This document shows positions 1-11,199 of a DNA stretch of 64,000 nucleotides, piece by piece (the stretch's first letter is position 1; the number at the start of each line of letters is the position of its first letter). A program made the position numbers and the translations under genes. The DNA is taken from the NCBI GenBank assembly GCA_949358305.1, contig OX442317.1, forward strand, positions 10,234,186 through 10,298,185. The letters run 5' to 3'. This DNA is from Strigamia acuminata (taxonomy: Eukaryota; Arthropoda; Chilopoda; Geophilomorpha; Linotaeniidae). The notes under the pieces were generated by a model, which did no database searches, was not told where the DNA came from, and was given only the letters and a program-made list of their open reading frames with translations.

Positions 1-98
1 CACAGAAAACCAGTTAGAGGCAGGTGGCAGATGTTCTGGCCATAGAATAGAAACAGTACCTTGATCAGTTGGTCAGACAAAGATGAGAAAACAACTGA

Positions 99-185
99 GG
101 TTCCCAGCAGGTCACCCATCCAAATACTAACCAGATCCAATGCCGCTTGGCTGCTGTGTTCTAATGGGAACAGGTGATCAGCAGA
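99..185 (-). pseudogene. 5S rRNA-like fragment (pseudogene or SINE head)
   Basis: On the minus strand this stretch resembles the internal and 3' part of metazoan 5S rRNA. The clearest match is the complement of the block around GTCACCCATCCAAATACTAA (111-130), which corresponds to the conserved TACTTGGATGGGTGAC region. A weaker match continues into GGTGATCAGCAGAG near 173-186. Several conserved bases are changed and the 5S 5' end is not clear, so it is unlikely to be a working gene. It may be a 5S-derived SINE promoter or a stray pseudogene. The window edge prevents seeing the whole unit. Confidence 0.55.
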
Positions 186-1685
186 GTGAGCCATTCCTCA
201 TCAGACACTTGTAAACCAGGCTCCAATGCAACCAGTCTCCCTATCACGGGTAGACCCAAACCCAGAATCCTAGAAAGGCACACCTGGGAGTGAGTGGCTA
301 CCATTGGGAACACAGCCTAGAATGACTCATTGTCTCGCTCATTTTTTGTCCTCATCGGACATTATCATTCATCTACTGTATTTTCAAATGTGACCTTGCC
401 AGTGACAACTTCTTTCGTGTTTAGCAGATACACTCTGCCCCTAGTCAAAGGATTAACCAGAGTTCTCATTATTCTCAACCCTCGCCATTGGGTAAAGGAT
501 AAAAGAATCCAGCCATTTTGTTTTCCTCCTAATGGACACTCTTGAACCCACTTATTGAATCATTCACGCTCCCAAAGTCCTCCTCATTTCCTCTACTGAC
601 GATGATCGAAAGATCGAAAGGCCTTGGTGTTATGAATCAAGTAAAAACGGTTGAAGTTTAATACAGTTTAGAGCAACCTCACTGTTCTACATCAAGTGAA
701 TGAGTGGGGAAAAAACACAGGAAGGATGTTCACTCCATATATGGTAGGAGTGTCACCACAGGATATAAAAAACTCAAACTACACTAATTACACAATGACA
801 TCAAGTGGTGATTTTCCACATCAAATATCCCAACACTTGGTACTTACTTTATTTGTTTTAGCACCATTTTATGTCGTTAATCCAAACTTCGTTAATACCG
901 AGCTAAGACTGCAGTTTTAACAAATATAAGTATATAAATTAAATAAAAAAATATGCAAAGAACAAAACAGAACAACAAAAATCAAGTCGGAATAAAAGTA
1001 CTGCAGGGCAGAAAATAAACTTTGTAGCAGATGGATCAATAATCCAAACTGACTGAGTTTTATATTCATTCCCCTTGAATGTTTTTTTCTGTATAAAATT
1101 TTTATTTTATCTGGAAATTTTGGCCTGAATTAAATAAAACCTGCAAACAATGCAACTCGAAGTTCAAACAGCATTTGTTATTTTCAATCTTTTGCATCAA
1201 TAAAAGTCCATTTCAACTTTATTCGTCGGTTGAAAAACGTTTATTTGAAACATTAATTCACAGTTGGCATTCCAATTCTACAATTTCTACAATAAAATCA
1301 AAACTTCTCTTCCTTGGAGGCAACCAACTGCATGCAAAATGATGGAGGAAGTTGATGAAGGCTGTTAAGAAAATCATCCTAAAGGCAAATCACAACAGCA
1401 CTCCTCCCTTTGGCAATTAAGAAAATTAAACCAAGTCCTTTTTTCCCAAAGCACTTATGTGTAATCTTGCCTCCAGGTGTTCAAATGCAAGATTGGCTTC
1501 GCTATCCAGGCATTCCCCAAAAAAATCATTCAGCAAATCCTCCCTAGCACGTTTAAAGACAAACTTAAAGGGAAAGTCAATACATAAACAGTATGCAGTA
1601 TTTTAATCTACTGTAAATGCAAATACACTCTAAATATGCGCACTATGTGACACAGAATCACAAATTTGTTGACTATTCGTTAATG
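186..1685. other. Non-coding stretch, no gene recognised
   Basis: Open frames at 330-545 and 696-920 show no domain, no compositional bias and no splice context, and look like chance ORFs. The sequence is AT-rich with no visible repeat structure apart from the minisatellite that follows it. Confidence 0.5.
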
Positions 1686-2660
1686 ATTTAGCTAAAATTT
1701 GTCTAAATTTAGCTAAAATTTGTCTAAATTTAGCTAAAATTTGTCTAAATTTAGCTAAAATTTGTCTAAATTTAGCTAAAATTTGTCTAAATTTAGCTAA
1801 AATTTGTCTAAATTTAGCTAAAATTTGTCTAAATTTAGCTAAAATTTGTCTAAATTTAGCTAAAATTTGTCTAAATTTAGCTAAAATTTGTCTAAATTTA
1901 GCTAAAATTTGTCTAAATTTAGCTAAAATTTGTCTAAATTTAGCTAAAATTTGTCTAAATTTAGCTAAAATTTGTCTAAATTTAGCTAAAATTTGTCTAA
2001 ATTTAGCTAAAATTTGTCTAAATTTAGCTAAAATTTGTCTAAATTTAGCTAAAATTTGTCTAAATTTAGCTAAAATTTGTCTAAATTTAGCTAAAATTTG
2101 TCTAAATTTAGCTAAAATTTGTCTAAATTTAGCTAAAATTTGTCTAAATTTAGCTAAAATTTGTCTAAATTTAGCTAAAATTTGTCTAAATTTAGCTAAA
2201 ATTTGTCTAAATTTAGCTAAAATTTGTCTAAATTTAGCTAAAATTTGTCTAAATTTAGCTAAAATTTGTCTAAATTTAGCTAAAATTTGTCTAAATTTAG
2301 CTAAAATTTGTCTAAATTTAGCTAAAATTTGTCTAAATTTAGCTAAAATTTGTCTAAATTTAGCTAAAATTTGTCTAAATTTAGCTAAAATTTGTCTAAA
2401 TTTAGCTAAAATTTGTCTAAATTTAGCTAAAATTTGTCTAAATTTAGCTAAAATTTGTCTAAATTTAGCTAAAATTTGTCTAAATTTAGCTAAAATTTGT
2501 CTAAATTTAGCTAAAATTTGTCTAAATTTAGCTAAAATTTGTCTAAATTTAGCTAAAATTTGTCTAAATTTAGCTAAAATTTGTCTAAATTTAGCTAAAA
2601 TTTGTCTAAATTTAGCTAAAATTTGTCTAAATTTAGCTAACATTTGTTTAAATTTGTCTC
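1686..2660. repeat. 21-bp minisatellite, about 46 near-identical copies
   Basis: The unit is TTTAGCTAAAATTTGTCTAAA (in rotation), repeated head to tail with almost no variation until the last unit, where CTAAAATTTGTC becomes CTAACATTTGTT. Because 21 is a multiple of three, one minus-strand frame stays open through the array and reads a seven-residue unit (ILAKFRQ). The other minus frames and the plus frame read stops. The uniformity points to recent amplification or conversion. No promoter, splice or homology signal supports a gene. Confidence 0.95.
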
Positions 2661-4179
2661 TTTCATTGACCCATTGATTTGTTGTCACACCACCACTTTC
2701 TCTTCGCTATTGCATAGTTTATCCAAAACATTCATTTGCAAAGACAGTGTGTTGGCCTGTATTTGACGTGGTGGTCCAGTAGTGATGTTTGACATCGTCC
2801 AGGCAGCTTCTTATTGAAGGTTCAGTTTAAACTGGGTCAACACAACTGAAGCACATACATGGCACTGCACCTGCATCAATCACTAACTGACGGCATCTGA
2901 AGTTAATTCCACACATTTACAAAAATTCAAGTATTCAAATAATATTTGTGGTGATCCCATGGTCACTAATAATAATTATACTTTTTATGCAAATAAAGAT
3001 TTTATTAAATTAAAACAACTTGTGGTTATTTCATTAATCATAAGTTACTTTTCAGGTACTACAGTAATTATAACATGCCATAAAGTCGGTTCACGACATT
3101 ACTCACCTTGTCTGACCTATATTCTTAAGCATCAAGTGACAAGTCTGGGCAGCAAAGATTTTGAATAATCTCTTCTTGTTCCGGTCACATGTCTTTTTCC
3201 TATTTAAGTCTCGACTGAATGAAAAGAGACAAATCCAAACACCAACACACCATCGACGATCAATTCGCAGTAATTATACACGGAGTGACCGAGGTAGATG
3301 CAAGTCAAGCTGAATTGTTTGAAAGTAAAATATCAACTACACGAGTGGAGAAACCACTTTGTAAACGAATCGAACGAAGTATTTCTAGCCCGACTAATTC
3401 GGGAATAGAAATAATACTCACCATTTTGCGAAGCGCGCAGAACAATAGTCGCAACCACGTGGACTATTGTTTTCTCCCAAATCACAATTCGAGTTAAATC
3501 TGAAAGGCCAGTGGTTATACACTACCCTTTCAATTAATTCCCCCCTAGACAACTAACAAGCTAGAATAGAAGTCTTAAGTTGTAATAATTGGATTTTTCC
3601 AATTCAATCACAATTTAGCATTTCCCCATGTCCGCCATTACAGACTCGAGACCAGTGTTACTTGATTGATTTTATGCAAATAAAATATATTAAACATAAA
3701 CTAATTCGTTTATTCATTTGTATTTTCAGGTATCAAAGTAAACCACGGTTTAATTCTCATTAAAGTCGGATCACGACATATTTAAAGGACCATTCTTCAG
3801 TTACGACAGTAGGTGCGTTCACTTTGCGAAAGAAAAGACTAATCTTACTTTTTCTTCCTTTTGGACACCGGAAATGACGTAAAACAAGTCATTCAAAACG
3901 TACTTTTACAAAAGGTAGCACGGGTGACTTTGCTTCCTTTTGCATTTTCCTTTTGAGATCGAATATTACTGATTTAACCTTAATTTTTCAAACAAATTCA
4001 GCTCCTTGGCATGGAATTTTTTGTAGTTTTGAAGAAAAATTTGTATAAACTTAAAACGCAGCACACTGCAACAAAACAAGCATAATGAAATGCCATCATT
4101 TGATTTAAAATTTAAATTAACAGCACAAGTTTAAATTACCAAAAGTTTCCGGTGAGAAGTAAAGAGAAATAAAACTAAT
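2661..4179. other. Non-coding stretch with a partial direct repeat
   Basis: Two related segments, about 2975-3110 and 3666-3782, share TTTATGCAAATAAA, a TTTTCAGGTA block and AAAGTCGG(T/A)TCACGACAT in the same order. They may be termini or fragments of one dispersed repeat. The 92-codon frame between them (3219-3497) has no recognised domain. Nothing else is supported. Confidence 0.45.
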
Positions 4180-4945
4180 GTCTAGTTCACACTTGAACCA
4201 CTTTTGTTGAAGTTGCGACTTTTAGAAAATCTAATTTCTACAAGTGTGAACGATCTACAAGTAGTTTAAGACCATTCACACTTAATAGGGATTAGTTTTG
4301 TGGAAATCAGTAACTAATGCACCTCTACAAAAACGTAACTAGTGAGATTGTTTTTGTCTGGCAAAATGTTGTCCACTGAAAGGTAAGGGTTTGTATTTCT
4401 ACTTGTAGATAAAGAACCATTAAAGATAGAAACCTCTACTTTTTTAAAAAGAAAAACAGATGCCAGTTTAGTAAACCGACATGTTTTTTAATTTTTTTTC
4501 TGCATTGAAAGTAGATGTTTTGGGGCCGAAACAAAGGTCACGATCTTGTTTCCACTCTTAACTGAAGCGACCGAAATGCATTTATGCTTGTATTTCATGA
4601 ATCATTAGAGGTAGAAACTTGTGCTTTATTTTTAAAAGAAAGCTTGTTTCATTCTCTATCTTTTGATGTATTGTATAAAATTTTTCATGCATTTAAAAGT
4701 ACTTTATTTTAATGCCGAAAGTATCCTTAAAAGTTGGATTGGCATCCATCTTTTATTTTGGATTTTCCTAAGATTAGTCACGTTACAGAATGGGCGTCAA
4801 GGTTTAGAAGTCACTTCTACAACTTAAAGTTGTAGAAGAGTTGCCATTTTGTTCCGAGTTGTAGAAAACCAGAACAAGTGTGAACACAAGAGTTTCTAAA
4901 AGTTAGGTACTTATGTAGATAAGTGGTTCAAGTGTAAAGATGGCA
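4180..4945. mobile_element. Terminal-inverted-repeat element, about 0.77 kb
   Basis: The left end reads TTCACACTTGAACCACTT (about 4187-4204). The right end contains AAGTGGTTCAAGTGTAAA (about 4921-4938), its near-exact reverse complement. The inner arms also pair (CTTTTAGAAA left, TTTCTAAAAG right). No transposase frame lies inside. This is a non-autonomous DNA element; its superfamily is not clear. A short related motif (GATCTACAAGTAGATTT) also occurs near 40658. Confidence 0.7.
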
Positions 4946-7258
4946 TTATAATAGTTACTAAGTACTAAGGTACCGAAAACTCCAAATCAGAACAGAGACT
5001 GGACTAGGCGCTCTCAATTGTTGCAACTGAAAACTCTAGTCGAAGTCAAATAAACTGTTTTGTGGGGCACCACATTGTTTCGTGATTTGAAGCCGAAAAT
5101 AGTCACCCCTGAAAATTCCTGCAAAAATAAATTACGATAATTTCTTCTTCCACTCGGATGGTGGCCACACATCAAAACAATAAAATTCAGCAAACTAGGC
5201 GAAATAATAGTGCCGTTGCCGACCTACCCCAGATTTATTTGCACGTCTCAAATACCTGAGATCTCAATTCTCAACCTACAAGCAATACGTCAACCATTAG
5301 GTCACAAACAACAAACTAACTAAAGGAAGGACTTTTCCCAAATGTTTCCACACTAAAGAATACATAAACAAATTCTCAAACACAAAAGCATGCATAATTA
5401 AACATCTAAGAGTGCTCATACATAATTAACCAGCTAAAAGAGTGCTATGAATCACATATCTTCCAACTTTGGTCCCCTAGCACTATTTATATTTAACCTT
5501 AGTGACGTTCCTTAAGTTTACATTTGTTCACGGCTAAATTTCTCTTCGTATTGATGTACTTGTACGATACATCTTCACTTCTCCTGATTTCACATGAGAA
5601 TGTGGTTCCAAACGGATTTGGAAAAGAAATACAAAAAAATTTGAATCTTCGGAGTTTGTAAACTTTATCCGTGTGAGTAGCAAATTTTCATTAATTTTGA
5701 AGCGAGCAACATCATTTGAGAAAAAGAGATAATAACATCATCAGGTTAGAATTATTGCCGGCATGAAGCACCCAACCGCCACATCTATCAGCAAATGTTA
5801 ACTCTTTATCCAGACCTCACATCACCGTTACCAAAACGAATTATGATGACTGAAACCACTTTTTCTTCCACAAAAATGGCGTCTCAACCAATTTGTTCTG
5901 CACAAAATATTGATTCAAACTCCACGGTTCCGTAAACGGGATAAGCTTAACGAACCAGAAATTAATGAAACCAATGAGCAAAATGGCTGACAGAGTTGTT
6001 CATTCAACCTGCTAATTTACCACTTACTTTTTTCCCTTATTCAATGTTCTGGCTCTTTTAGTGAACTGAGGAACAACAATTGTTTCTTTTTTTTCCTTTT
6101 TTTCTTTTAAATAAAATCATTTCAATTAGGAATTAAAATCACAAGTCAATTTGTTAATAAAAATCAATCAATCAACTAATTAATTGCATTCATTACTTTG
6201 CTTTCTTAATGAATGCCTGCTCCTTCTAGCGAGTTTTACATGGGTGATGTATTGTACAGCTTGGCAGGACAAAAGTGAAGAAACAAAGTAAACAAACACG
6301 TTGTGTGTAGTTGATGGATCAACACATGTTGTTGTGGGTGTTTTAATTGCTCATTGCAGCAAATTGATGACCTCAGAATGTGTGTGTATTGTATTAATAA
6401 TAAACCATTTGTAATTGATGTGCCTGGATATTACTTCAACTTATATTTCTTTGTAGGTAATTAACCATAAACAGCAATTGAAGGCTAGTAGTACAAAATT
6501 TCACCTACAACAGATACAAACAACAACAATGCCACACTCACAACTCTTGCCTCGTGAGCAATAGCTTAATTTAAGCCAAATTATATCACTCGGATGCTTT
6601 CCTTATGAGCCAGAAAGACCTGAAGAACTTTATATGCTTATTTCTTAGCCACCATTTTGATTAAAGTAGTCATTGCTGGGAGGAAGAAATACCTCAACCA
6701 ATGCTATTTCAGTGGTCATGGAGCAATGGATGGCGCATCGTCGCTTGCATGTGTGGACGTGGAGCAAAGGAAAGCATTCGAGTGATGTAATTTTCAAGCC
6801 ATAAAAATGGCATTTCCAACTCTGTACGATGGTGCTAGGTTCAAATAAACATTTTAATTAGTTACAGAGTAATTACATTTTTAAAATCGTCAGGTTTCTC
6901 TGGCTCATACTGTATTAAGTTAGACCTAACAAAGCTACAATTAAGTAAATAAACAACAGTGAACTACCTCATTAACAAAAGTAATTTACGACATGGTATC
7001 AAAAGATTGTCACTTTATTTATTTTGGGTGCAGCAAGCTTGACAATCGCAGAATGTACCGCGCAGTTTGAACTTGGCAACTTTGAACTTGAAACCAGCCA
7101 CAAACGGCATGTCAATAAAATAATTGCACTCTATATATAGTTTTCGGAGAGTCTTCCTTAAAAGATTGTTAAGATAACAAAGTACAGAGTATATACACCG
7201 TAAGTATACAAGCTTTACTCAAATCAGAATCTTATTTCTTATTCCTAATATCAGGCTG
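4946..7258. other. Intergenic region upstream of the carbonic anhydrase gene
   Basis: AT-rich DNA with no ORF worth calling, no RNA gene and no long repeat that I can see. The promoter of the carbonic anhydrase gene should lie at its right end; a TATATATAG string near 7133 lies about 125 bp before the predicted start codon, but a TATA box cannot be assigned with confidence. Confidence 0.4.
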
Positions 7259-9040
7259 ATGAAGGATACAGTAGTTGTTGTTTTCTATCAAATTTTACTT
7301 TGTAAGTATGTAATTTACCCAAAGTAAAGAATAAACAGGAAGATTCATATCACTTGCACCACTGTTTTTTCTTCACATTTGAAAGAAGTACAATTTTCCA
7401 GGCAATCAGTTTATTGTTAGAAATAAGGCTCAAATGTAAGCGTGACTAACCATTACGGTGTATGACATACAAATTTGAATGTGATTCGATGTGCATTGAA
7501 GCAATAGAAGCACAAAACATGCACCCCACATTTAATTTTCAATGAACAATATATTCGTTCAAAGTTTCTGTTCAGGTGGTTTTAAAGTAGCTAAGTGTTC
7601 CTATAAATAGAATGGACACCAAAACAGAAATACATGTCCGAGATTAAATGAATTGTAATTTCCATTTACTTGTAAAACATACAAATAAAACTAAAAACAA
7701 ACACATACACAAAATCTTCTCTAAACGTTTGGGGATTTGATGCAACCAAAGTTTTGAATTGCTCTACTCCAGCATCAACATCAACATCAACATCAACATC
7801 AACATTGACAGGGGACAGCTGACTGCTCCAACCCCGTCCCGCGCTCTAGTTTACCAATTGATCTTATTCTTCTTATTATTTTCTAAAGGTGCATCTCAAG
7901 TACATGGAGAACGCTGGGATTATAGCGGTACGTACAAATTTTAGCAAACAATTGACAAAAAAGTGTTAAACTGATAAAAACATTAAAACAGATGTACAAA
8001 AGTGGTGTGACATATCATCAGACTCGTGCTGTGGAAAGCACCAGTCGCCAATACGGTTTTGGGATAGTGACCGAAAGACAAAAATGAGGCCGTTCAATTT
8101 CATCAATTATTCAAAACTGCCAACAACGGCTACTTTGGAAAACAATGGAAAAACTAGTGATTGCATGAAAAAATTCAAGAAACCGTGCCACTTTTTTATT
8201 TTTGATTAAATCGAACATTTTCCAGTACTCCTTAGTTTTACTGGTGTTAAACCAAAACTATCCGGCGGTGGACTTGAGCACACGTATATCTTAACCTCTC
8301 TTCATTTTCATTGGGGAGTGGACAATTACCAAGGCGCTGAACACATCTTGAATGACAGGCAAGCTCCAATGGAAGTAAGTCAACAGGAAAAATAATTTCC
8401 ATAAATAATTTCCAGAATTTAATCATAATCAGTTACATCTGGTTCATTACAACTCCAAATTTTCGAACTTGACGGAAGCAACTGCTTCGGGTCAACGTGA
8501 CGCTGTAGCAGTTTTGGCTGTATTATATTGGGTAAGTGCGACATTTCTTCGAGCATTACATATTTTTCATGTCGCAATTAAATTTATTTCTGTACAGCTC
8601 GCTAATCGACGTAGCAATCCGTCGCTCGATAAAATCGCATCTCGTTTGCGACATGTGAAATACAACGAACAAAGTACCAATGTGGAGCCATTTAATTTCC
8701 GCAAACTCCTGCCGGTTTTGACTCAATATTTCTACCGTTATTCGGGTTCGTTCACAGGCCCCGCTTGTGACGAAGTCGTCGTGTGGACTGTATTTCGAGA
8801 CCTCGGCACTGTCACAGCCTCTCAAGTATGATGAATTCGACATAACCACTCCATTTAAATCTCATTGCCTATTTTTTTTTTCTTTTTGCTTTTTTTTTTT
8901 AGCTGAAAGCGTTTCGCAAAATGTGTAGAAATAACATTCACGAAGTTGCCACAAAAACTATAGCTAACAACTATCGTGAAGTGCAACCACTAAATGGGCG
9001 AACCGTGTATCAAGGAATGGAGTACAGTACATTTTATTAA
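7259..9040 (+). CDS. Secreted alpha-carbonic anhydrase (seven exons, 286 aa)
   Basis: Exons: 7259-7301, 7889-7927, 7992-8156, 8226-8374, 8433-8531, 8598-8825, 8903-9040; all introns are GT-AG and the phases agree. The enzyme family interconverts CO2 and bicarbonate. Residues 1-17 are a signal peptide (MKDTVVVVFYQILLCAS), assembled from two tiny first exons. The alpha-CA core follows: C41-G-K-H-Q-S-P-I48, zinc ligands H109, H111 (HFHWG) and H134 (LHLVHYN), gatekeepers E121 and T218 (FTGPAC). C33, C40 or C41 and C222 could form the disulfide seen in secreted CAs. The usual proton-shuttle His64 (NNGH) is K81, and Thr200 is G219, so turnover may be low. The terminal QPLNGR-VY motif is present. 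AATAAA lies at 9083. The ATG choice rests on the splice model; there is no in-frame ATG in the second exon. Confidence 0.9.
7302..7888 (+). other. First intron of the carbonic anhydrase gene, with CATCAA microsatellite
   Basis: A 587-bp intron from GTAAGT to TTTTCTAAAG. It holds a (CATCAA)n tract at 7773-7805 that keeps a frame open just before the acceptor and gives a misleading ORF running into exon 2. Confidence 0.75.
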
Positions 9041-10619
9041 CAACAAACCTAAAACATGTACGAAGATGATCAATCGACGTGAAATAAAACCCAGTTGGTG
9101 TCGAAAAGCTCTATGCTTAGTCCCCACGTGTAACGAACTTAACGTAACAAATTAACTTGAACAAGTGATACTAAAAGTAAGAACTTTGCCTGGCAATGCA
9201 GCAAAACTAAAAGAGCTAACAATTAAGTTTACTTTCTACAAGTTATTTCCGATCATTCACACACACTTCTGGATTCGATTTGTACAAATTAGTGATGGTC
9301 AGAAGTAAGCTTAGATGATAAAGGAATGCTGGCTGCTGACAACAGATCTCACAAAGTTGTTCGATCTACTCGTTTACATGCGCTTCCATGTTTTCATGCA
9401 TAAGATTAGCTATATCAAAATCTTCTTTTTTCACAACCAAAGTTACTCAAGAAAGTACTAAAAATAGAATAAAATCAAAGTTTTCATCGAGTCTTCAGTG
9501 AAAAAAAATCATAAAATCTCTTTATTGCTTTAATAGGAACTTGTTTGTCATTTCACCGCCCACATGGCAAACAGTCAAAGTGCAATTTAAATTCATGTAT
9601 GCAAAAAATGTGGAAATACAATTCAAAATTGATCAATGCGTAAAAGTATCAAACAAGAAGAATTTAAATGGTCAGGGAAATATGATTAAAGTGCTAATTA
9701 ATGTTTATTTTGTTGCATTCAAATGCGTACTAAACGCATTAGACGATCTGCATGTGTGCAGCATCCAGTATCCAATTGGAAGCTAATCCCTTTGATCACA
9801 TATAGTATTTAACCTGTGATTCTCATTTAAATAAAATCTTCTCAATCCAATTGTGATCAACACTCAGATCGATATTCTAATCATAGGAATACATTGTTTG
9901 CCGAGTCCTTGTAAATTCATTAGAAAAGTCAACATAATTAGTATTTCTCTGTAGATCACATTACAAGTGAGTGAGTAGTCAATTCAGCAGCACCTAGTCA
10001 TCACCTCAAGGTGAACTACTACATCATACTGTTGGATGATTATTATTTCAGAATTCATTTAGAAACAATCTGCTCAAAATGTATTTAAAGCTTTTCTTGT
10101 CCAGAATTGCACTGACAAAATGCCCACTGGTTCATTATCAATAAGATAATACCTACGTCTTTTGAGAATAAATAGAAATTTAAAACAAAAACCTCATTGT
10201 TTGTGTGCAGAAACATTTGTGGCTGTAATCTGTACTTCGACAAATTTTTCATTAAAATGCAGCGTTTATACGGGCCCATTTGGCTTAACTCCTGCTTCAA
10301 TTCAGCTTTACCCATAAATGCCTAGTGTTAGTTTTATGCTTTGAATAGAAAGAATTTTTTGATGGGAAACTTTGCTGAGTTTGTGATTCACTTTGAGCAG
10401 CAGTAAGTATTGATGTTCAGGGCTGATGGTGATAATTACTGACATCTGCCCAACTCTGCAGTACACGTGAGCATTTCCCAACCTTTTTTGCTCACCATCC
10501 AAAATTTCAAAACACATTTTCCTCACAACCCAACGATCAACTGAACATGACCGGTCAAGACTATTCTTTATTTACTGGTACATGTTTCCGTAACAACTAT
10601 ATTATAATAGTATAGTCGT
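9041..10619. other. Intergenic stretch, no gene recognised
   Basis: Contains the 3' UTR of the carbonic anhydrase gene. The frame at 9541-9786 and minus-strand frames at 10085-10526 have no recognisable domain. No long repeat is visible before the TIR element that starts near 10620. Confidence 0.4.
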
Positions 10620-11199
10620 GGACGGAAAAAATTTCCCTTTAGTTTAGCTGTTCTAAGTTTATCTATCATTATTTGCCCAGTCTATCTTTTAAAACTGTTG
10701 CTATACTCAAAACCACCTCAACGTTGATGTATTTCCCTATTGGTCGAGCCGTATCACTGGTGTAGTGGCACAAAAAAGTAGCTCGTAACACCAGAATTGT
10801 ATTCTAACTAGGCATAAACAACCAATAAAAAACAAAACCTTTGTTTACCTGCCAAAAGAAACCAACAAACTATACTTACATTAATTAATTGATTAAAAAG
10901 GAAAAAAAGTTATTTAGCAGATAAAATAAACATTTTATTACCAATTAAATAAAATCCATCAATCTAATCACTTTTTATACTTAAACTCATTAAAAATAAA
11001 CAGAACTACTTTTCCACGTAGCAGAACACAGTACGCAGTTTGGCGTAAACAGGCTAAATACATCAACGTTGTGGTGGTTTTGAGTATAGAGCAAGACGAC
11101 AGACCGGGTCAAGATTGATGTCAATGAATCTCAATGGATTTTTATGCACCTGGTAGATAAACTTAAAACAGCTAAACTGACGGGAAGTTTTTTTTGTCC
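10620..11199. mobile_element. Outer TIR element that hosts a nested foldback element
   Basis: The left arm (about 10620-10668: GGACGGAAAAAATTTCCC, then AGTTTAGCTGTTCTAAGTTT) is matched in reverse complement by the right arm (about 11150-11199, ending AAGTTTTTTTTGTCC). The element at 10701-11089 lies between the arms, so it inserted later. Shorter GTGGACAAAAAA...TTTTTTGTC elements near 24483-24669 and 36400-36480 share the same terminal motif. Confidence 0.65.
10701..11089. mobile_element. Foldback element, copy A (389 bp)
   Basis: The outer 33 bases at 10701-10733 and the complement of 11057-11089 agree at 32 of 33 positions. The interior contains CACTGGTGTAGTGGCACAAA and ACACCAGAATTGTA blocks shared with copy C (28901-29235) in reverse orientation. 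The arm sequence is different from that of the other copies although the interiors are homologous. No coding capacity. Confidence 0.8.

Noticed and set aside
1630-2688. 352-codon minus-strand frame over the minisatellite
   Set aside because: It exists because the 21-bp unit is a multiple of three; no homology, promoter or splice evidence supports a gene.
3219-3497. 92-codon frame
   Set aside because: No domain, no splice context, and it sits between copies of a dispersed repeat.
7759-7927. Carbonic anhydrase start inside the CATCAA repeat frame
   Set aside because: No ATG in frame; splicing from 7301 to 7889 gives a proper signal peptide and correct phase.
8556-8849. 97-codon minus-strand frame
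   Set aside because: Antisense to carbonic anhydrase exon 5, whose splice sites and motifs are clear.
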